In this document: positions 1 through 8,407 of the stretch, one piece after another | Layout: every line of letters starts with the position of its first letter | How positions within the stretch are numbered: position 1 is the first letter of the stretch | NCBI RefSeq assembly: GCF_009857605.1 | Contig: NZ_WWCT01000003.1 | Span: forward strand, 1-64,000 | DNA: 64,000 nucleotides | Source: Duganella levis | GTDB taxonomy: Bacteria > Pseudomonadota > Gammaproteobacteria > Burkholderiales > Burkholderiaceae_D | Direction: 5' to 3' | The notes under the pieces: generated by a model | Database searches by the model: none | What the model saw: the letters and a program-made list of their open reading frames with translations, nothing else | Told to the model about the DNA's origin: nothing | Program-made: the position numbers and the translations under genes

Positions 1-954
1 CGCCTCGCGCGACGCCAGTTGCCACGCCAGCGCGCTGATCACTACGCCGCCCAGCACGCCCGCCGCCACTAGCGGCCAGCGTGCGCCAGTCCCAGTGCGC
101 ACGCCCGCGCCCATGCCGGCCGCCACCGCATCCGGCCCGGCAAATACCTCACTGGCGGCGCGTTTCAAAATCGTCCGCGTCACCTGCGGCTGATTCTCCA
201 CATACGCCCCCAGCAACGCCCGGTCGCACAGCAGATTAATCCGCCGCGGCACGCCCTTGGTCAGTCCATGCACCAGCCCCATCAGCTTGCGCGGAAACGG
301 CGCAATCGCCGTCGCTCCCGCCACTGCCAGCCGATGCTCGATATACGTCCCGGTCTCCGCCTCCGACAGCGAGCCCAGGTGATAACGCGCAATCACCCGC
401 TGCGCCAGCTGCTCCAGCTCCGGCCGCGCCAGCATGGTGCGCAACTCCGGCTGGCCGATCAGAATAATCTGCAACAGCTTGCGTTCGCTGGTTTCCAGAT
501 TGGTCAGCAGGCGCAGCTGCTCCAGCACCTCGGCCGACAGATTCTGCGCCTCATCGATGATCAGCACATTGTTGCGGCCCTGCGCATGGCTTTCCAGCAG
601 ATACGCATTGATTGCATCCACATACGTCTTGACGCTGACCGCGCCCGCCCCCTGCGGCGGCAGCACCACGCCAAACTCGTCGCAGATCGACAGCAGCAAC
701 TCCTCCACCGACAGTTTGGGATTGAAGATGTAGCCAAGCTTGCAATTTTCAGGGATCTGCTCCATGAAGCAGCGGCACACCGTCGTCTTGCCGGCGCCGA
801 TCTCGCCGGTCAGCAGCACAAAGCCGCCGCCCGAGCCGATGCCATACAACAGATGCGCCAGCGCCTCGCGGTGGCGTTCGCTCATGAACAGGTAGCGGGG
901 ATCGGGCGCGATGGAAAACGGCGATTGCTTCAGATTGAAAAAATGCGTGTACAT
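1..954 (-). CDS. ExeA/GspA-like AAA+ ATPase, 3' end outside window
   Basis: The reverse strand reads open from an ATG at 954 to the window edge (318 codons, no stop), so the C-terminus is missing. The protein starts MYTHFFNLKQSPFSIAPDPR, has a Walker A GEIGAGKTT near residue 50 and a Walker B VLIIDEAQ near residue 130, then a sensor region ending KGVPRRINLLCDRALL. This is the ExeA/GspA class of ATPase, which works with type II secretion or peptidoglycan-related assemblies. After about residue 290 a hydrophobic segment (WPLVAAGVLGGVVISALAW) suggests a single membrane anchor before a periplasmic C-terminal domain, often a peptidoglycan-binding one in this family. The family is clear; the exact partner system is not visible here. 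Confidence 0.85.
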   Translation of the reverse strand, partial: MYTHFFNLKQSPFSIAPDPRYLFMSERHREALAHLLYGIGSGGGFVLLTGEIGAGKTTVCRCFMEQIPENCKLGYIFNPKLSVEELLLSICDEFGVVLPPQGAGAVSVKTYVDAINAYLLESHAQGRNNVLIIDEAQNLSAEVLEQLRLLTNLETSERKLLQIILIGQPELRTMLARPELEQLAQRVIARYHLGSLSEAETGTYIEHRLAVAGATAIAPFPRKLMGLVHGLTKGVPRRINLLCDRALLGAYVENQPQVTRTILKRAASEVFAGPDAVAAGMGAGVRTGTGARWPLVAAGVLGGVVISALAWQLASREA

Positions 955-979
955 GAAAACCCTGGGAGTGCGCGGTTCC

Positions 980-1486
980 CTATTTTAGCTGTTGTCGGAC
1001 CGGCGGCGGCTGCACCGGCGGCAACGGCTTGAATTTAGCGCAGTAAATCTTGGCCTTGGTATCGAAATACACGATGCGGCTGGCAGGCTTGGCCTCGCGC
1101 ACCGGATAGGCGGAGGTGTCGATCACTGTGTAATGCGTGCCGACTTGCTGGATGATGGCCTTCTCCAGGTTTTCCGGCGTGGTCTCGGCCACCGCGCCGA
1201 CAAAGATGTAGGTACTGGTATCGTCGCTGACCATCACCTCGGAAATATCGGTGCCCCATAGCGAAGCGCCGGCGGTGCGGAACCAGTAGGCGCCGCCCTC
1301 GTGCTTGTACCAGTTGCCAAAATGCTTGACCAGATAGTTGTAGTAGTACAGGTTATCGGTATGGTCGCGGCACAGCAGGCCGTTGCCGACGATGGTGCCG
1401 AAGGTGGTCGGCACCGACTGCGCGCCGGCGCTCGCGCACAGCAGCGCCAGCACAGCGCCCGGCAGCAGACGACCGGCCCGGCGCAT
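980..1486 (-). CDS. exported protein of unknown function
   Basis: 168 residues starting MRRAGRLLPGAVLALLCASAG, a typical signal peptide cleaved near AGAQS. The mature part has no motif I recognise; it contains two Cys residues and a proline-rich tail (PLPPVQPPPV). I chose the ATG at 1486 because it overlaps the upstream stop as TGATG, which implies coupled translation, and because it places the hydrophobic core correctly; an in-frame start 18 bases further up is possible. It sits between a small unknown gene and the ExeA-like ATPase, all on the same strand, so the three may form one transcript. Confidence 0.65.
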   Translation of the reverse strand: MRRAGRLLPGAVLALLCASAGAQSVPTTFGTIVGNGLLCRDHTDNLYYYNYLVKHFGNWYKHEGGAYWFRTAGASLWGTDISEVMVSDDTSTYIFVGAVAETTPENLEKAIIQQVGTHYTVIDTSAYPVREAKPASRIVYFDTKAKIYCAKFKPLPPVQPPPVRQQLK

Positions 1487-1671
1487 CAAGTCTTGGACAG
1501 CCACGCACGGTTGGCGCTGATGCGCGCCTTGGCGGTGGGCGGCAAGGCTTCATAACAGCCGGGATACTGTTTCAAGGCGTGTTCCTTGATTTCCTTCTGC
1601 AAGCCATTAATCAAAAAAACGTACAGCACACCACCATCGTTGGTACTTCGGGTTCCCAGGTATTTAATCAT
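1486..1671 (-). CDS. small protein of unknown function (61 aa)
   Basis: A 61-residue protein starting MIKYLGTRSTNDGG. The start at 1671 has a good Shine-Dalgarno sequence (AAGGAG, 6-7 bases upstream). The stop overlaps the ATG of the following exported protein as TGATG. It has no signal peptide or obvious membrane segment and is basic, ending in ARISANRAWLSKT. I recognise no family. Coupling to the exported protein suggests a shared role. Confidence 0.55.
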   Translation of the reverse strand: MIKYLGTRSTNDGGVLYVFLINGLQKEIKEHALKQYPGCYEALPPTAKARISANRAWLSKT

Positions 1672-1929
1672 GTGTGCTCCTTCTCCACCCGCGCTACCGG
1701 TCTCATCGGCATATTGGTGCATCCATTATGACATTACGGCCGCAGCGGGGCCACACAAACAGTATCGGCCGTGCGCGGCATATATTGAGCTGTCATGCGT
1801 GAGCTGCAGTTCAGCCCCGGATTTTTGCACCTGATCCCACACTTTGGCGCGTCCATCCCATGTTGCGCGACGGCGCCCGCCCTTTGTCATATCGTCCAGT
1901 CTTCACCACCTTACTCACCGAGACCACAC

Positions 1930-3027
1930 ATGAAGACGCTCCGACACGCCGCGCTGGCCAGCACCTTGCTACTCACTGCCGTCGCCGGCCCGGCCCTGGC
2001 CGCTGACAAGCAGGACAATAGCTACGGCACCGAAACCCGCACCGTGGCCGCGTTCAGCAACATCAACCTGATCGGCCCGTTCCGGGTGATCGTCACGCCA
2101 GACGCCGGCAACGGCATCGAACTGTCCGGCCTGCGCCGCCAGTTCGCCGAAATCGAAACCACCGTCAACGGCGACACGCTGACCGTGCGTCAGCCGCGCC
2201 AGCAGCGCAATGGCTGGCACTTCAATTTCAGCTTCGGCAAGGACAATCAGCGCGAGATGACGATCCGCATCAGCGCCGCCAACCTGAAAAGCCTGCGCAA
2301 CGCCGGCAGCGGCGACGTCGACCTGCAACGCTTCCAGGGCCAGCAACTGACGCTGGTGTCGGACGGCCCCGGCGACATCCGCGCCAGCGGCAAGGTCGGC
2401 GGCCTGAGCGTGACCGCCAACGGCAGCGGCGACCTCGACCTGCGCGCCCTGCAAACCGGCAACCTCAACCTGCAAATGAATGGCCCCGGCGACGTCGAAG
2501 CCAGCGGCGTCACCCAGGATTTGAACGTGGTGGTCAACGGCTCGGGCGATCTCGACATTGGCGACATCCACGCCAACCGCGTCAGCGCCGCGCTGCACGG
2601 ACCGGGCGACGTCGCCCTGCGCGGCAGCGCCAAGGAAATCCGCGCCGAAGTGCACGGCTCGGGCGACCTCGACGCCTGTACCCTGAGCACCGAATCCGCC
2701 AGCGCCGTATTGCGCGGTCCGGGCGAAGCCTGCCTGGCCGGCCACATCAAGAAACTCGACGCCGAAGTGCATGGCTCGGGCGACCTCACCGTGCGCGGGC
2801 TGGAAGCGCAAAGCGTGCGCGCCCGCCTCACCGGCCCCGGCAACGTGATGCTGTCCGGCACGACCACCACGCTGAGCGCGCAAGTCAGCGGCTCGGGCGA
2901 CCTCGACGCGCGCCAGCTGTGCGCACGCCAGACCGACGTCAGCGTCAACGGTCCCGGCAACGCCGTGGTTGCGGTGGCCGACAAAATAGACGCCACCCGT
3001 ACCCATCTGGTTACCTACCAGCGCTAA
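1930..3027 (+). CDS. exported head-GIN domain (DUF2807) protein with regular GSG/GPG repeats
   Basis: 365 residues from the ATG at 1930; the signal peptide is residues 1-24 (ends PALA/ADKQ). Residues 35-120 match the start of the head-GIN/DUF2807 fold (AFSNINLIGPFRVIVTPDAG). From residue 126 to 343 there are twelve Gly-X-Gly turns in which X strictly alternates Ser and Pro (126, 146, 165, 185, 204, 224, 243, 263, 282, 302, 321, 341), with spacing alternating 20 and 19 residues. This predicts a right-handed parallel beta structure with two strands per 39-residue unit. The family is extracytoplasmic, of no settled function (sometimes called adhesin-like). No partner gene is adjacent. Confidence 0.8.
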   Translation: MKTLRHAALASTLLLTAVAGPALAADKQDNSYGTETRTVAAFSNINLIGPFRVIVTPDAGNGIELSGLRRQFAEIETTVNGDTLTVRQPRQQRNGWHFNFSFGKDNQREMTIRISAANLKSLRNAGSGDVDLQRFQGQQLTLVSDGPGDIRASGKVGGLSVTANGSGDLDLRALQTGNLNLQMNGPGDVEASGVTQDLNVVVNGSGDLDIGDIHANRVSAALHGPGDVALRGSAKEIRAEVHGSGDLDACTLSTESASAVLRGPGEACLAGHIKKLDAEVHGSGDLTVRGLEAQSVRARLTGPGNVMLSGTTTTLSAQVSGSGDLDARQLCARQTDVSVNGPGNAVVAVADKIDATRTHLVTYQR

Positions 3028-3144
3028 ATTGGCATGCCAAATGCCACACCGGTAACATCCACGCAAAATCATTTTTAACGCATTAAAACAACTACTTACA
3101 GGATAATTACAATAAAACAACAACAGTCCACTTCGATATTTTCT

Positions 3145-3162
3145 AATACCAGTTAAATACCT
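3145..3162 (-). promoter_or_regulatory. GntR-type operator of the nag operon
   Basis: Read on the minus strand the site is AGGTATT-TAAC-TGGTATT, two 7-bp direct half-sites 11 bp apart. The same architecture occurs at 16489-16506 and 16699-16716. It lies immediately upstream of the -35 box of the nag promoter, where a bound repressor would block RNA polymerase. The likely binder is the GntR/HutC protein encoded at 15697-16452. Confidence 0.65.
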
Positions 3163-3163
3163 G

Positions 3164-3193
3164 TTGACAAGCTGGTTTTGGCTAACCTATAGT
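3164..3193 (+). promoter_or_regulatory. sigma-70 promoter of the nag operon
   Basis: TTGACA at 3164-3169 and TATAGT at 3188-3193 are separated by 18 bp, an almost consensus vegetative promoter. Transcription would start near 3200, giving a leader of about 38 bases before the kinase ATG at 3238. The adjacent operator at 3145-3162 suggests strong but repressible expression. Confidence 0.7.
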
Positions 3194-3237
3194 GCCCTCA
3201 TCGCGGGCCACTCCGGCCACAGCTTTCTCAGGTAAAC

Positions 3238-4107
3238 ATGATCGAATTTTTCATCGGCGTTGATGGCGGCGGCAGCGGCACCCGGGTACGCCTGGCGCGC
3301 GCAGATGGGGTCGAACTCGCCGAAGGCGCCAGCGGCCCGTCGGGTCTGATGCACGGCATCGCCAAGGCCTGGAGCGCCGTCGCCGACGCCGCCGCGCAAG
3401 CCTTCCGCGCGGCCGGCCTCGACTTGCCAGCACCAGCGCGCATCGCCATCGGCCTCGGCCTGGCGGGCGTGCATAACAGACAATGGGCGGCGGAATTCGT
3501 CGCCGCCAATCCCGGTTACGCCCGCGTGGCGCTGGAAAGCGACGGCCATACCACCGTACTGGGCGCGCATGCCGGCCAGCCGGGCGCCATCATCGCGCTG
3601 GGCACCGGCAGCGTCGGCGAAATCAAACTGGCCGATGGCCGCCATGTGGAAGTCGGCGGCTGGGGTTTCCCGGCCGGCGACGAAGCCAGCGGCGCCTGGA
3701 TGGGCCTGCGCGCCATCAACCACGTGCAGCAAGTGCTGGACGGCCGCCTGCCGGCCGACGCTTTCGCCACCGATGTCGCCAACGCCTGTGGTGGCGACAG
3801 GAATGCCATCCAGACCTGGCTGGCGCAAGCCACCCAAACCAATTACGCCCAACTGGCGCGCGTCGTCCTGCAACACGGCGACAGCAACGCCATCGCCCGC
3901 GCCATCCTGCTGGCCGCCGGCCACGAAGTGGAACTGATGGCAAATGCGCTGGACGCCAGCGGCACGCTGCCGATCGCCCTGTGCGGCGGCCTGGCGGCGC
4001 CGCTGCGCCCTTACCTGCCTGCCGCGCTGCTGCCGCGCCTCGTCGCGCCGCAGGGCGATTCGGCCGCCGGCGCGCTGCGCCTGATCCGCCAGCGCTTGAA
4101 GGACTGA
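3238..4107 (+). CDS. N-acetylglucosamine/glucosamine kinase, BadF/BadG family
   Basis: 289 residues, first gene of the nag operon. The ASKHA-type phosphate-1 loop GVDGGGSGT is at residues 7-15, a second phosphate motif ALGTGSVGE at 120-128, and GGWGFPAGDEASGAW at 140-154, all typical of BadF/BadG/BcrA/BcrD sugar kinases such as eukaryote-type GlcNAc kinase and GspK. Lying directly upstream of nagA, it most likely makes GlcNAc-6-phosphate from imported GlcNAc in the cytoplasm with ATP, replacing PTS phosphorylation; glucosamine as the substrate cannot be excluded. The start has AGGT upstream. nagA follows after 4 bases. Confidence 0.88.
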   Translation: MIEFFIGVDGGGSGTRVRLARADGVELAEGASGPSGLMHGIAKAWSAVADAAAQAFRAAGLDLPAPARIAIGLGLAGVHNRQWAAEFVAANPGYARVALESDGHTTVLGAHAGQPGAIIALGTGSVGEIKLADGRHVEVGGWGFPAGDEASGAWMGLRAINHVQQVLDGRLPADAFATDVANACGGDRNAIQTWLAQATQTNYAQLARVVLQHGDSNAIARAILLAAGHEVELMANALDASGTLPIALCGGLAAPLRPYLPAALLPRLVAPQGDSAAGALRLIRQRLKD

Positions 4108-4111
4108 GACC

Positions 4112-5209
4112 ATGCATGACGCAATCAAAGGCAATATCCTCACGCCAGCCGGCTGGGTTCACGGTGAAATCACCTTCGACGAACGCATCGCCGCCATCAT
4201 CGGCAGCAGTGTCGATCCGGCGCTGAATCAAGAACTGTATATCCTGCCTGGCTTTATCGACCTGCACGTGCACGGCGGCGGCGGCAAGGACGTGATGGAA
4301 GGCGGCGACGCCGTCCACACCATCGCCGCCATCCACGCCAAACACGGCACCACCAGCATGCTGGCCACCACCATGACCGCGCCGGCGGAAGACATCGACC
4401 TGGCGCTGCGCGGCATCGGCAAGGCCGCCGTCCAGCGTGGCAAAGGCGAAGCGCGCGTATTGGGCGCCCATCTGGAAGGCCCGTTCATCAACTCCGGCAA
4501 GCTTGGTGCGCAGCCGCCCTACGCACGCTCCGCCACGCTGGCCGACGTCGAAAAACTGGAAGAACTGGCGCCGCTGCGCGTGATTACCGTGGCGCCGGAA
4601 ATTGAAGGCCATCAAGGGCTGGTCAAAGAATTGTCGGACGCCGGCATGCGGGTGCAGATCGGCCACACGCTGGGCACCTACGAAGACGGCGTGGCCGCGC
4701 TGGCGCAAGGCGCGCGCAGCTTCACCCACCTGTTCAACGCCATGCCCGGCCTGCACCACCGCGAACCCGGCATGGTCGGCGCGGCACTGGCGCACGGCAC
4801 TTACGCGGAGCTGATCCCCGACCTGCTGCACGTGCATCCGGGGGCGATCCGCACCGCGCTGCGCTGCATCCCGAATCTGTACTGCGTCACCGATTCCACT
4901 TCCGCCACCGGCATGCCGGACGGCGAATATATGCTGGGCCGCCATAAAGTCATGAAGTGCATGGGCGGCGTGCGCCTGCCCGATGGCACGCTGGCCGGCA
5001 GTACTCTCACCATGGACCAGGCGCTGCGCAACCTGGTCGGACTCGGCCTCGATCTGGCGGATGCCTCGGCACGGGTCTCAACGTATGCGGCCGATTATCT
5101 CGGCCTGCAAGAGCGGGGCCGCCTGGCCCCCGGCGCATTCGCCGACTTTGTAGTGCTCGACCGTGACCTGAACCTCAAAGCCGTCTATATCGAAGGAGAA
5201 CTGTTGTGA
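4112..5209 (+). CDS. nagA: N-acetylglucosamine-6-phosphate deacetylase
   Basis: 365 residues, amidohydrolase fold. Metal-binding LPGFIDLHVHGGGG is at residues 45-58 (HxH at 52 and 54). LGAHLEGPF carries the conserved Glu, QIGHTLG and THLFNAMPGLHHREPG carry the further His ligands, and CVTDSTSATGM carries the catalytic Asp region. It converts GlcNAc-6-phosphate to glucosamine-6-phosphate plus acetate. Its last codons overlap the GTG start of the next gene, so translation is probably coupled. Length matches the family (about 370-380). Confidence 0.95.
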   Translation: MHDAIKGNILTPAGWVHGEITFDERIAAIIGSSVDPALNQELYILPGFIDLHVHGGGGKDVMEGGDAVHTIAAIHAKHGTTSMLATTMTAPAEDIDLALRGIGKAAVQRGKGEARVLGAHLEGPFINSGKLGAQPPYARSATLADVEKLEELAPLRVITVAPEIEGHQGLVKELSDAGMRVQIGHTLGTYEDGVAALAQGARSFTHLFNAMPGLHHREPGMVGAALAHGTYAELIPDLLHVHPGAIRTALRCIPNLYCVTDSTSATGMPDGEYMLGRHKVMKCMGGVRLPDGTLAGSTLTMDQALRNLVGLGLDLADASARVSTYAADYLGLQERGRLAPGAFADFVVLDRDLNLKAVYIEGELL

Positions 5210-6228
5210 CCTCAATGATGTTGAAAGAAGCCCTGTCCGCTGCGGATTGCGTCGCCACGCAACTGGCGCATGATGGCGAACAATACGCGGAGCTGGGCCG
5301 CAAATTGAGAAGCACGTCCTTCTCGACCGCGCTGACCATCGCGCGCGGCAGCTCGGACCACGCCTGCGCTTACGCGGCGTACCTGATCATGGCGCGTCTG
5401 GGACGCGTGGTGGCGTCGCTGCCGATGTCGCTGGTGACCCTGAACAAATCGCCGCTGATCACGCGTGACACGCTGGCCATCTCGATCTCGCAATCCGGCC
5501 AAAGCCCGGACGTGGTGGAGCCGATCCGCTACTTCCGCGACGGCGGCGCGACCACCATCGCGCTGGTCAACGATATCGACTCGCCACTGGCGCATGCGGC
5601 CGAATATGCGATGCCGCTGCGGGCCGGCAAAGAACAAAGCGTGGCCGCCACCAAGAGCTTCATCACCAGCCTGGTGGCCAGCGCGCGCCTGGTCGCAGCG
5701 TGGCAGAACGATCCAGAGCTGCTGGCCGGCCTGGAAGCCCTGCCGGAATCGCTGCGCGCAGCGACCACCGAAGACTGGACCCCGGCAATTGAAGTGCTGG
5801 CGCCAGCGCGCAATATCATGGTGGTGGGACGCGGCATCAGCTTCCCGGTGGCGCTGGAAGCGTCGCTGAAATTCAAGGAGACCTCGGCGCTGCAAGCGGA
5901 AGCGTTCAGCGGCGCGGAGATCAAGCACGGCCCGATGGCGCTGATTGAAGAAGGCTACCCGCTGGTGATCTTCGCCACGCGCGGCCCGACGCAAGCCAGC
6001 CTGCTCGCATTGGCGACCGAGATGCGCGGCCGTGGTGCGCGCGTGCTGCTGGCGGCACCGGCCGATGTGGCGGAACGCGACCTGACCTTGCCGATTGCAG
6101 CCACGCCGGATCTCGATCCGATCGTGGCGATCCAGGCGTTCTACGTGATGGCGGCCAAGCTGTCGGCCGCGCGCGGCATGGACCCGGACCAGCCGCGCCA
6201 CCTGAGCAAAGTCACCAAGACCAACTAA
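5206..6228 (+). CDS. nagB: glucosamine-6-phosphate deaminase, SIS-domain type (NagB-II)
   Basis: 340 residues with two SIS sugar-isomerase domains, like the C-terminal half of GlmS but without the glutaminase domain. ARGSSDHA is near residues 47-54, SQSGQS at 95-100, and LKFKETSALQAEAFSGAEIKHGPM in the second domain. Such proteins (NagB-II) deaminate glucosamine-6-phosphate to fructose-6-phosphate and ammonia. I chose the GTG at 5206, overlapping the nagA stop as GTGA, because AAGGAG sits 7 bases ahead; ATGs at 5215 and 5218 are alternatives but too far from that site. It completes the route from GlcNAc to glycolysis. Confidence 0.88.
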   Translation: MTSMMLKEALSAADCVATQLAHDGEQYAELGRKLRSTSFSTALTIARGSSDHACAYAAYLIMARLGRVVASLPMSLVTLNKSPLITRDTLAISISQSGQSPDVVEPIRYFRDGGATTIALVNDIDSPLAHAAEYAMPLRAGKEQSVAATKSFITSLVASARLVAAWQNDPELLAGLEALPESLRAATTEDWTPAIEVLAPARNIMVVGRGISFPVALEASLKFKETSALQAEAFSGAEIKHGPMALIEEGYPLVIFATRGPTQASLLALATEMRGRGARVLLAAPADVAERDLTLPIAATPDLDPIVAIQAFYVMAAKLSAARGMDPDQPRHLSKVTKTN

Positions 6229-6230
6229 GC

Positions 6231-7553
6231 ATGCCCGTTCGCCCGCCGTCGTCCCGGCGAACGCCGGGACCCATAGAACGTGTGTCCGCGCTCTCGGCAT
6301 GGATTCCGGCGTGCGCCGGAATGACGGCGGCGCTAATGCTGGCGGCGAACGCCTTCGCCGCCGACAAAATCGAATTCTGGACCTTCAGCATGAAGCCCAA
6401 ATTCACCCCCTACTACGAAACCCTGGTGCGCAATTACGAAGCCGCCAATCCCGGCGTCAAAGTGGAGTGGGTCGACTTCCCCTGGGATATCATCCAGACC
6501 AAACTGGTGACGCGCATCGTCGCCGGCACGCCGCCGGCGCTGGTCAACCTCAACGTCCCCTGGGCCGACGAATTCGCCCGCGACGGCCTGCTCGCGCCGG
6601 TCGACACCCTGTTGGCCGACGCCCGCCCGCGCTACCTCGCCAGCACGCTGCAAGACCTGACCTTCAACGGCAAGACCTACGGCTTCCCGATGTACAGCAA
6701 CGTCGCCGTCATCGCCTACAACACGCAGATCTTCAAAGCCGCCGGCATTCCGCACGCGCCGCGCGACCTCGACGAACAACTGCTGTTCGCCCGCCAGATC
6801 GCCGCCCGCACCGGCAAGGCGGGCCTGTGCCCTGCCCTGTCCAAGATCGACGGCCTGATGATGCAGCAAGGCCTGGCCGTCATCGCCAACGGCAAGGCGG
6901 TGTTCAACTCGCCCGGCCACGTGGCGCTGATCCGCAAGCTGGCCGAAACCTACAAGGCCGGCGGCCTGCTGAAAGACGCGCTGTTCGCCGAAGATAACTT
7001 CCCCGCCGCGATCGACGCCTACAAAGGCGGCCGCCTCGGCATGCTGCTGGCGCCACCCACCGCCGTCAAGCGCATCGAGAGCGACGCCAAAGATATCTAC
7101 GCCATCACCGACGTCGCTCCCGCGCCACTCGGCCCGACCGGCATCGCCGACGGCGGCTGGCTGATTCACTACGCGGTGCCAAAGAACGTAGACGCCAAGC
7201 TGCTGCCGGCCATCGGCAAGTTCGCCCGCTACCTGACCAACGACGCCAACCAGCTGGCGTTTGCCAAACAGGCCAGCGTCTATCCGGCGATGGCGCAGGC
7301 GGCCAACGATCCGTTCTTCACCACCGTGCCGCCCAACGCCGGTGCAGCAGAAAAGGCCGTCGCCGCAGGCGCCGTCTCGATGCCGCATTCGCACACGCTG
7401 TACGTGGCCGGCATCACCGACTACGATGAGCTGCGCCGCTATCTGGTGAAAGCCGTCGAAGCCGGCGTCACCGGCAAGCAGGATATCCAGCAAGCGCTCG
7501 ACCAGGCAGTCGCCATCTGGAACAAGAAACTCGCCGCACAGGGAATCCGCTGA
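6231..7553 (+). CDS. ABC sugar-binding protein (family 1), probably GlcNAc/chitobiose
   Basis: Up to 440 residues. The mature part begins near ADKIEFWTFSMKPKFTPYY and shows the extracellular solute-binding family 1 pattern (VEWVDFPWD, TPPALVNLNVPWADEFARDGLL, FNGKTYGFPMYSNVAVIAYN). It should capture amino sugar or chitooligosaccharide in the periplasm for the two permeases that follow. The N-terminus is odd: residues 3-33 are encoded by a REP-type repeat, yielding MPVRPPSSRR (basic) followed by a hydrophobic stretch ending ANAFA, which could act as a signal peptide. No clear ribosome-binding site precedes 6231. ATG at 6321 is an alternative but leaves no basic n-region. The stop overlaps the next ATG (TGATG). 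Confidence 0.85.
   Translation: MPVRPPSSRRTPGPIERVSALSAWIPACAGMTAALMLAANAFAADKIEFWTFSMKPKFTPYYETLVRNYEAANPGVKVEWVDFPWDIIQTKLVTRIVAGTPPALVNLNVPWADEFARDGLLAPVDTLLADARPRYLASTLQDLTFNGKTYGFPMYSNVAVIAYNTQIFKAAGIPHAPRDLDEQLLFARQIAARTGKAGLCPALSKIDGLMMQQGLAVIANGKAVFNSPGHVALIRKLAETYKAGGLLKDALFAEDNFPAAIDAYKGGRLGMLLAPPTAVKRIESDAKDIYAITDVAPAPLGPTGIADGGWLIHYAVPKNVDAKLLPAIGKFARYLTNDANQLAFAKQASVYPAMAQAANDPFFTTVPPNAGAAEKAVAAGAVSMPHSHTLYVAGITDYDELRRYLVKAVEAGVTGKQDIQQALDQAVAIWNKKLAAQGIR
6251..6322. repeat. REP-type double palindrome fused into a coding region
   Basis: Two perfect hairpins in tandem: GTCCCGGCG-AA-CGCCGGGAC at 6251-6270 and ATTCCGGCG-TG-CGCCGGAAT at 6303-6322, within the familiar pattern of GTCGTCCCGGCGAACGCCGG and a GGAATGACGG end. 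On the minus strand it would read as the PAHAGIH peptide seen when such repeats are translated. These elements are usually intergenic. Here the element lies between the nagB stop (6228) and the region coding the mature binding protein, in frame with an ATG at 6231. Confidence 0.85.
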
Positions 7554-8407
7554 TGCGCAAGCTGACCGCATGGCTGTTCCTGGCGCCGGCGCTGATCCTG
7601 CTAGCCGTGTTCTCGTTTTGGCCCGTCGCCTTTGGCTCCCTGTTGGCCTTCACCGACTACAGCCTGATACGCGAAACGCACTGGGTCGGTCTGGACAACT
7701 TTCGCTACATCTTCGACAACGAGATGTTCGTCACCGGCCTGAAAAATTCGCTGCTGTTCCTGCTGATGGTGCCCTTCGTGCAAATCGGCGCACTCAGTCT
7801 GGCGGTGCTGGTCAACAACCAGCTGCCCGGCATTCGCTACTTCCGCGCCGCCTTCTACGTGCCGGTGGTGACTACCGTCTCCGTGGTCGGCATCATGTGG
7901 GGCTTTATGTTCCACGAACAGGGTGCGCTCAATTACGTGCTGATGGCCTGCCACCTGGTCGGCGCGCCGGTCGGCTGGCTGTCCAACGACACCCTCGCGC
8001 TGTTCGCCATCATGTTCGTCACGCTGTGGCGCGGCCTCGGGTGGTATATGGTCATGTACCTGGCCGCGCTGCAAGCCGTTCCCGCCGACATGCAGGAAGC
8101 CGCCATCCTCGACGGCGCCAACCGCTGGCAGCGATTCTGGAAAATCACCGTGCCGATGCTGCGCCCGACCATCATGATCTGCTCCGTACTCTCTGTGCTG
8201 GCTGCGCTCAAGGCCTACCAGGAAGTCGACGTGCTGACCCAGGGCGGCCCAATGAACTCCACCTTCACCGGCCTGTATTACGCCTACGATCAGGGCCTCA
8301 AGCACCTCAAGCTGCCGCGCGCATTGGCCGCCAGCTTCATCGTCTCGCTGTTCTGCATCGGCATCGCCCTGGTGTGCCTGCGCTATCTCAAACCCAAACA
8401 CCGATGA
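7553..8407 (+). CDS. ABC sugar permease, MalF/UgpA type
   Basis: 284 residues starting MRKLTAWLFLAPALILLAVF, with six predicted membrane helices. The cytoplasmic EAA loop reads MQEAAILDGANRWQRFWKITVPMLRP, the contact to the ATPase. It forms the inner-membrane channel with the next gene for import of the sugar delivered by the binding protein. Translation is coupled on both sides: TGATG with the binding-protein gene and ATGA with the second permease. Confidence 0.92.
   Translation: MRKLTAWLFLAPALILLAVFSFWPVAFGSLLAFTDYSLIRETHWVGLDNFRYIFDNEMFVTGLKNSLLFLLMVPFVQIGALSLAVLVNNQLPGIRYFRAAFYVPVVTTVSVVGIMWGFMFHEQGALNYVLMACHLVGAPVGWLSNDTLALFAIMFVTLWRGLGWYMVMYLAALQAVPADMQEAAILDGANRWQRFWKITVPMLRPTIMICSVLSVLAALKAYQEVDVLTQGGPMNSTFTGLYYAYDQGLKHLKLPRALAASFIVSLFCIGIALVCLRYLKPKHR

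Noticed and set aside
6212..6406. Minus-strand frame containing a PAHAGIH-like peptide
   Set aside because: It is the familiar translation product of the REP-type palindrome and not a gene.
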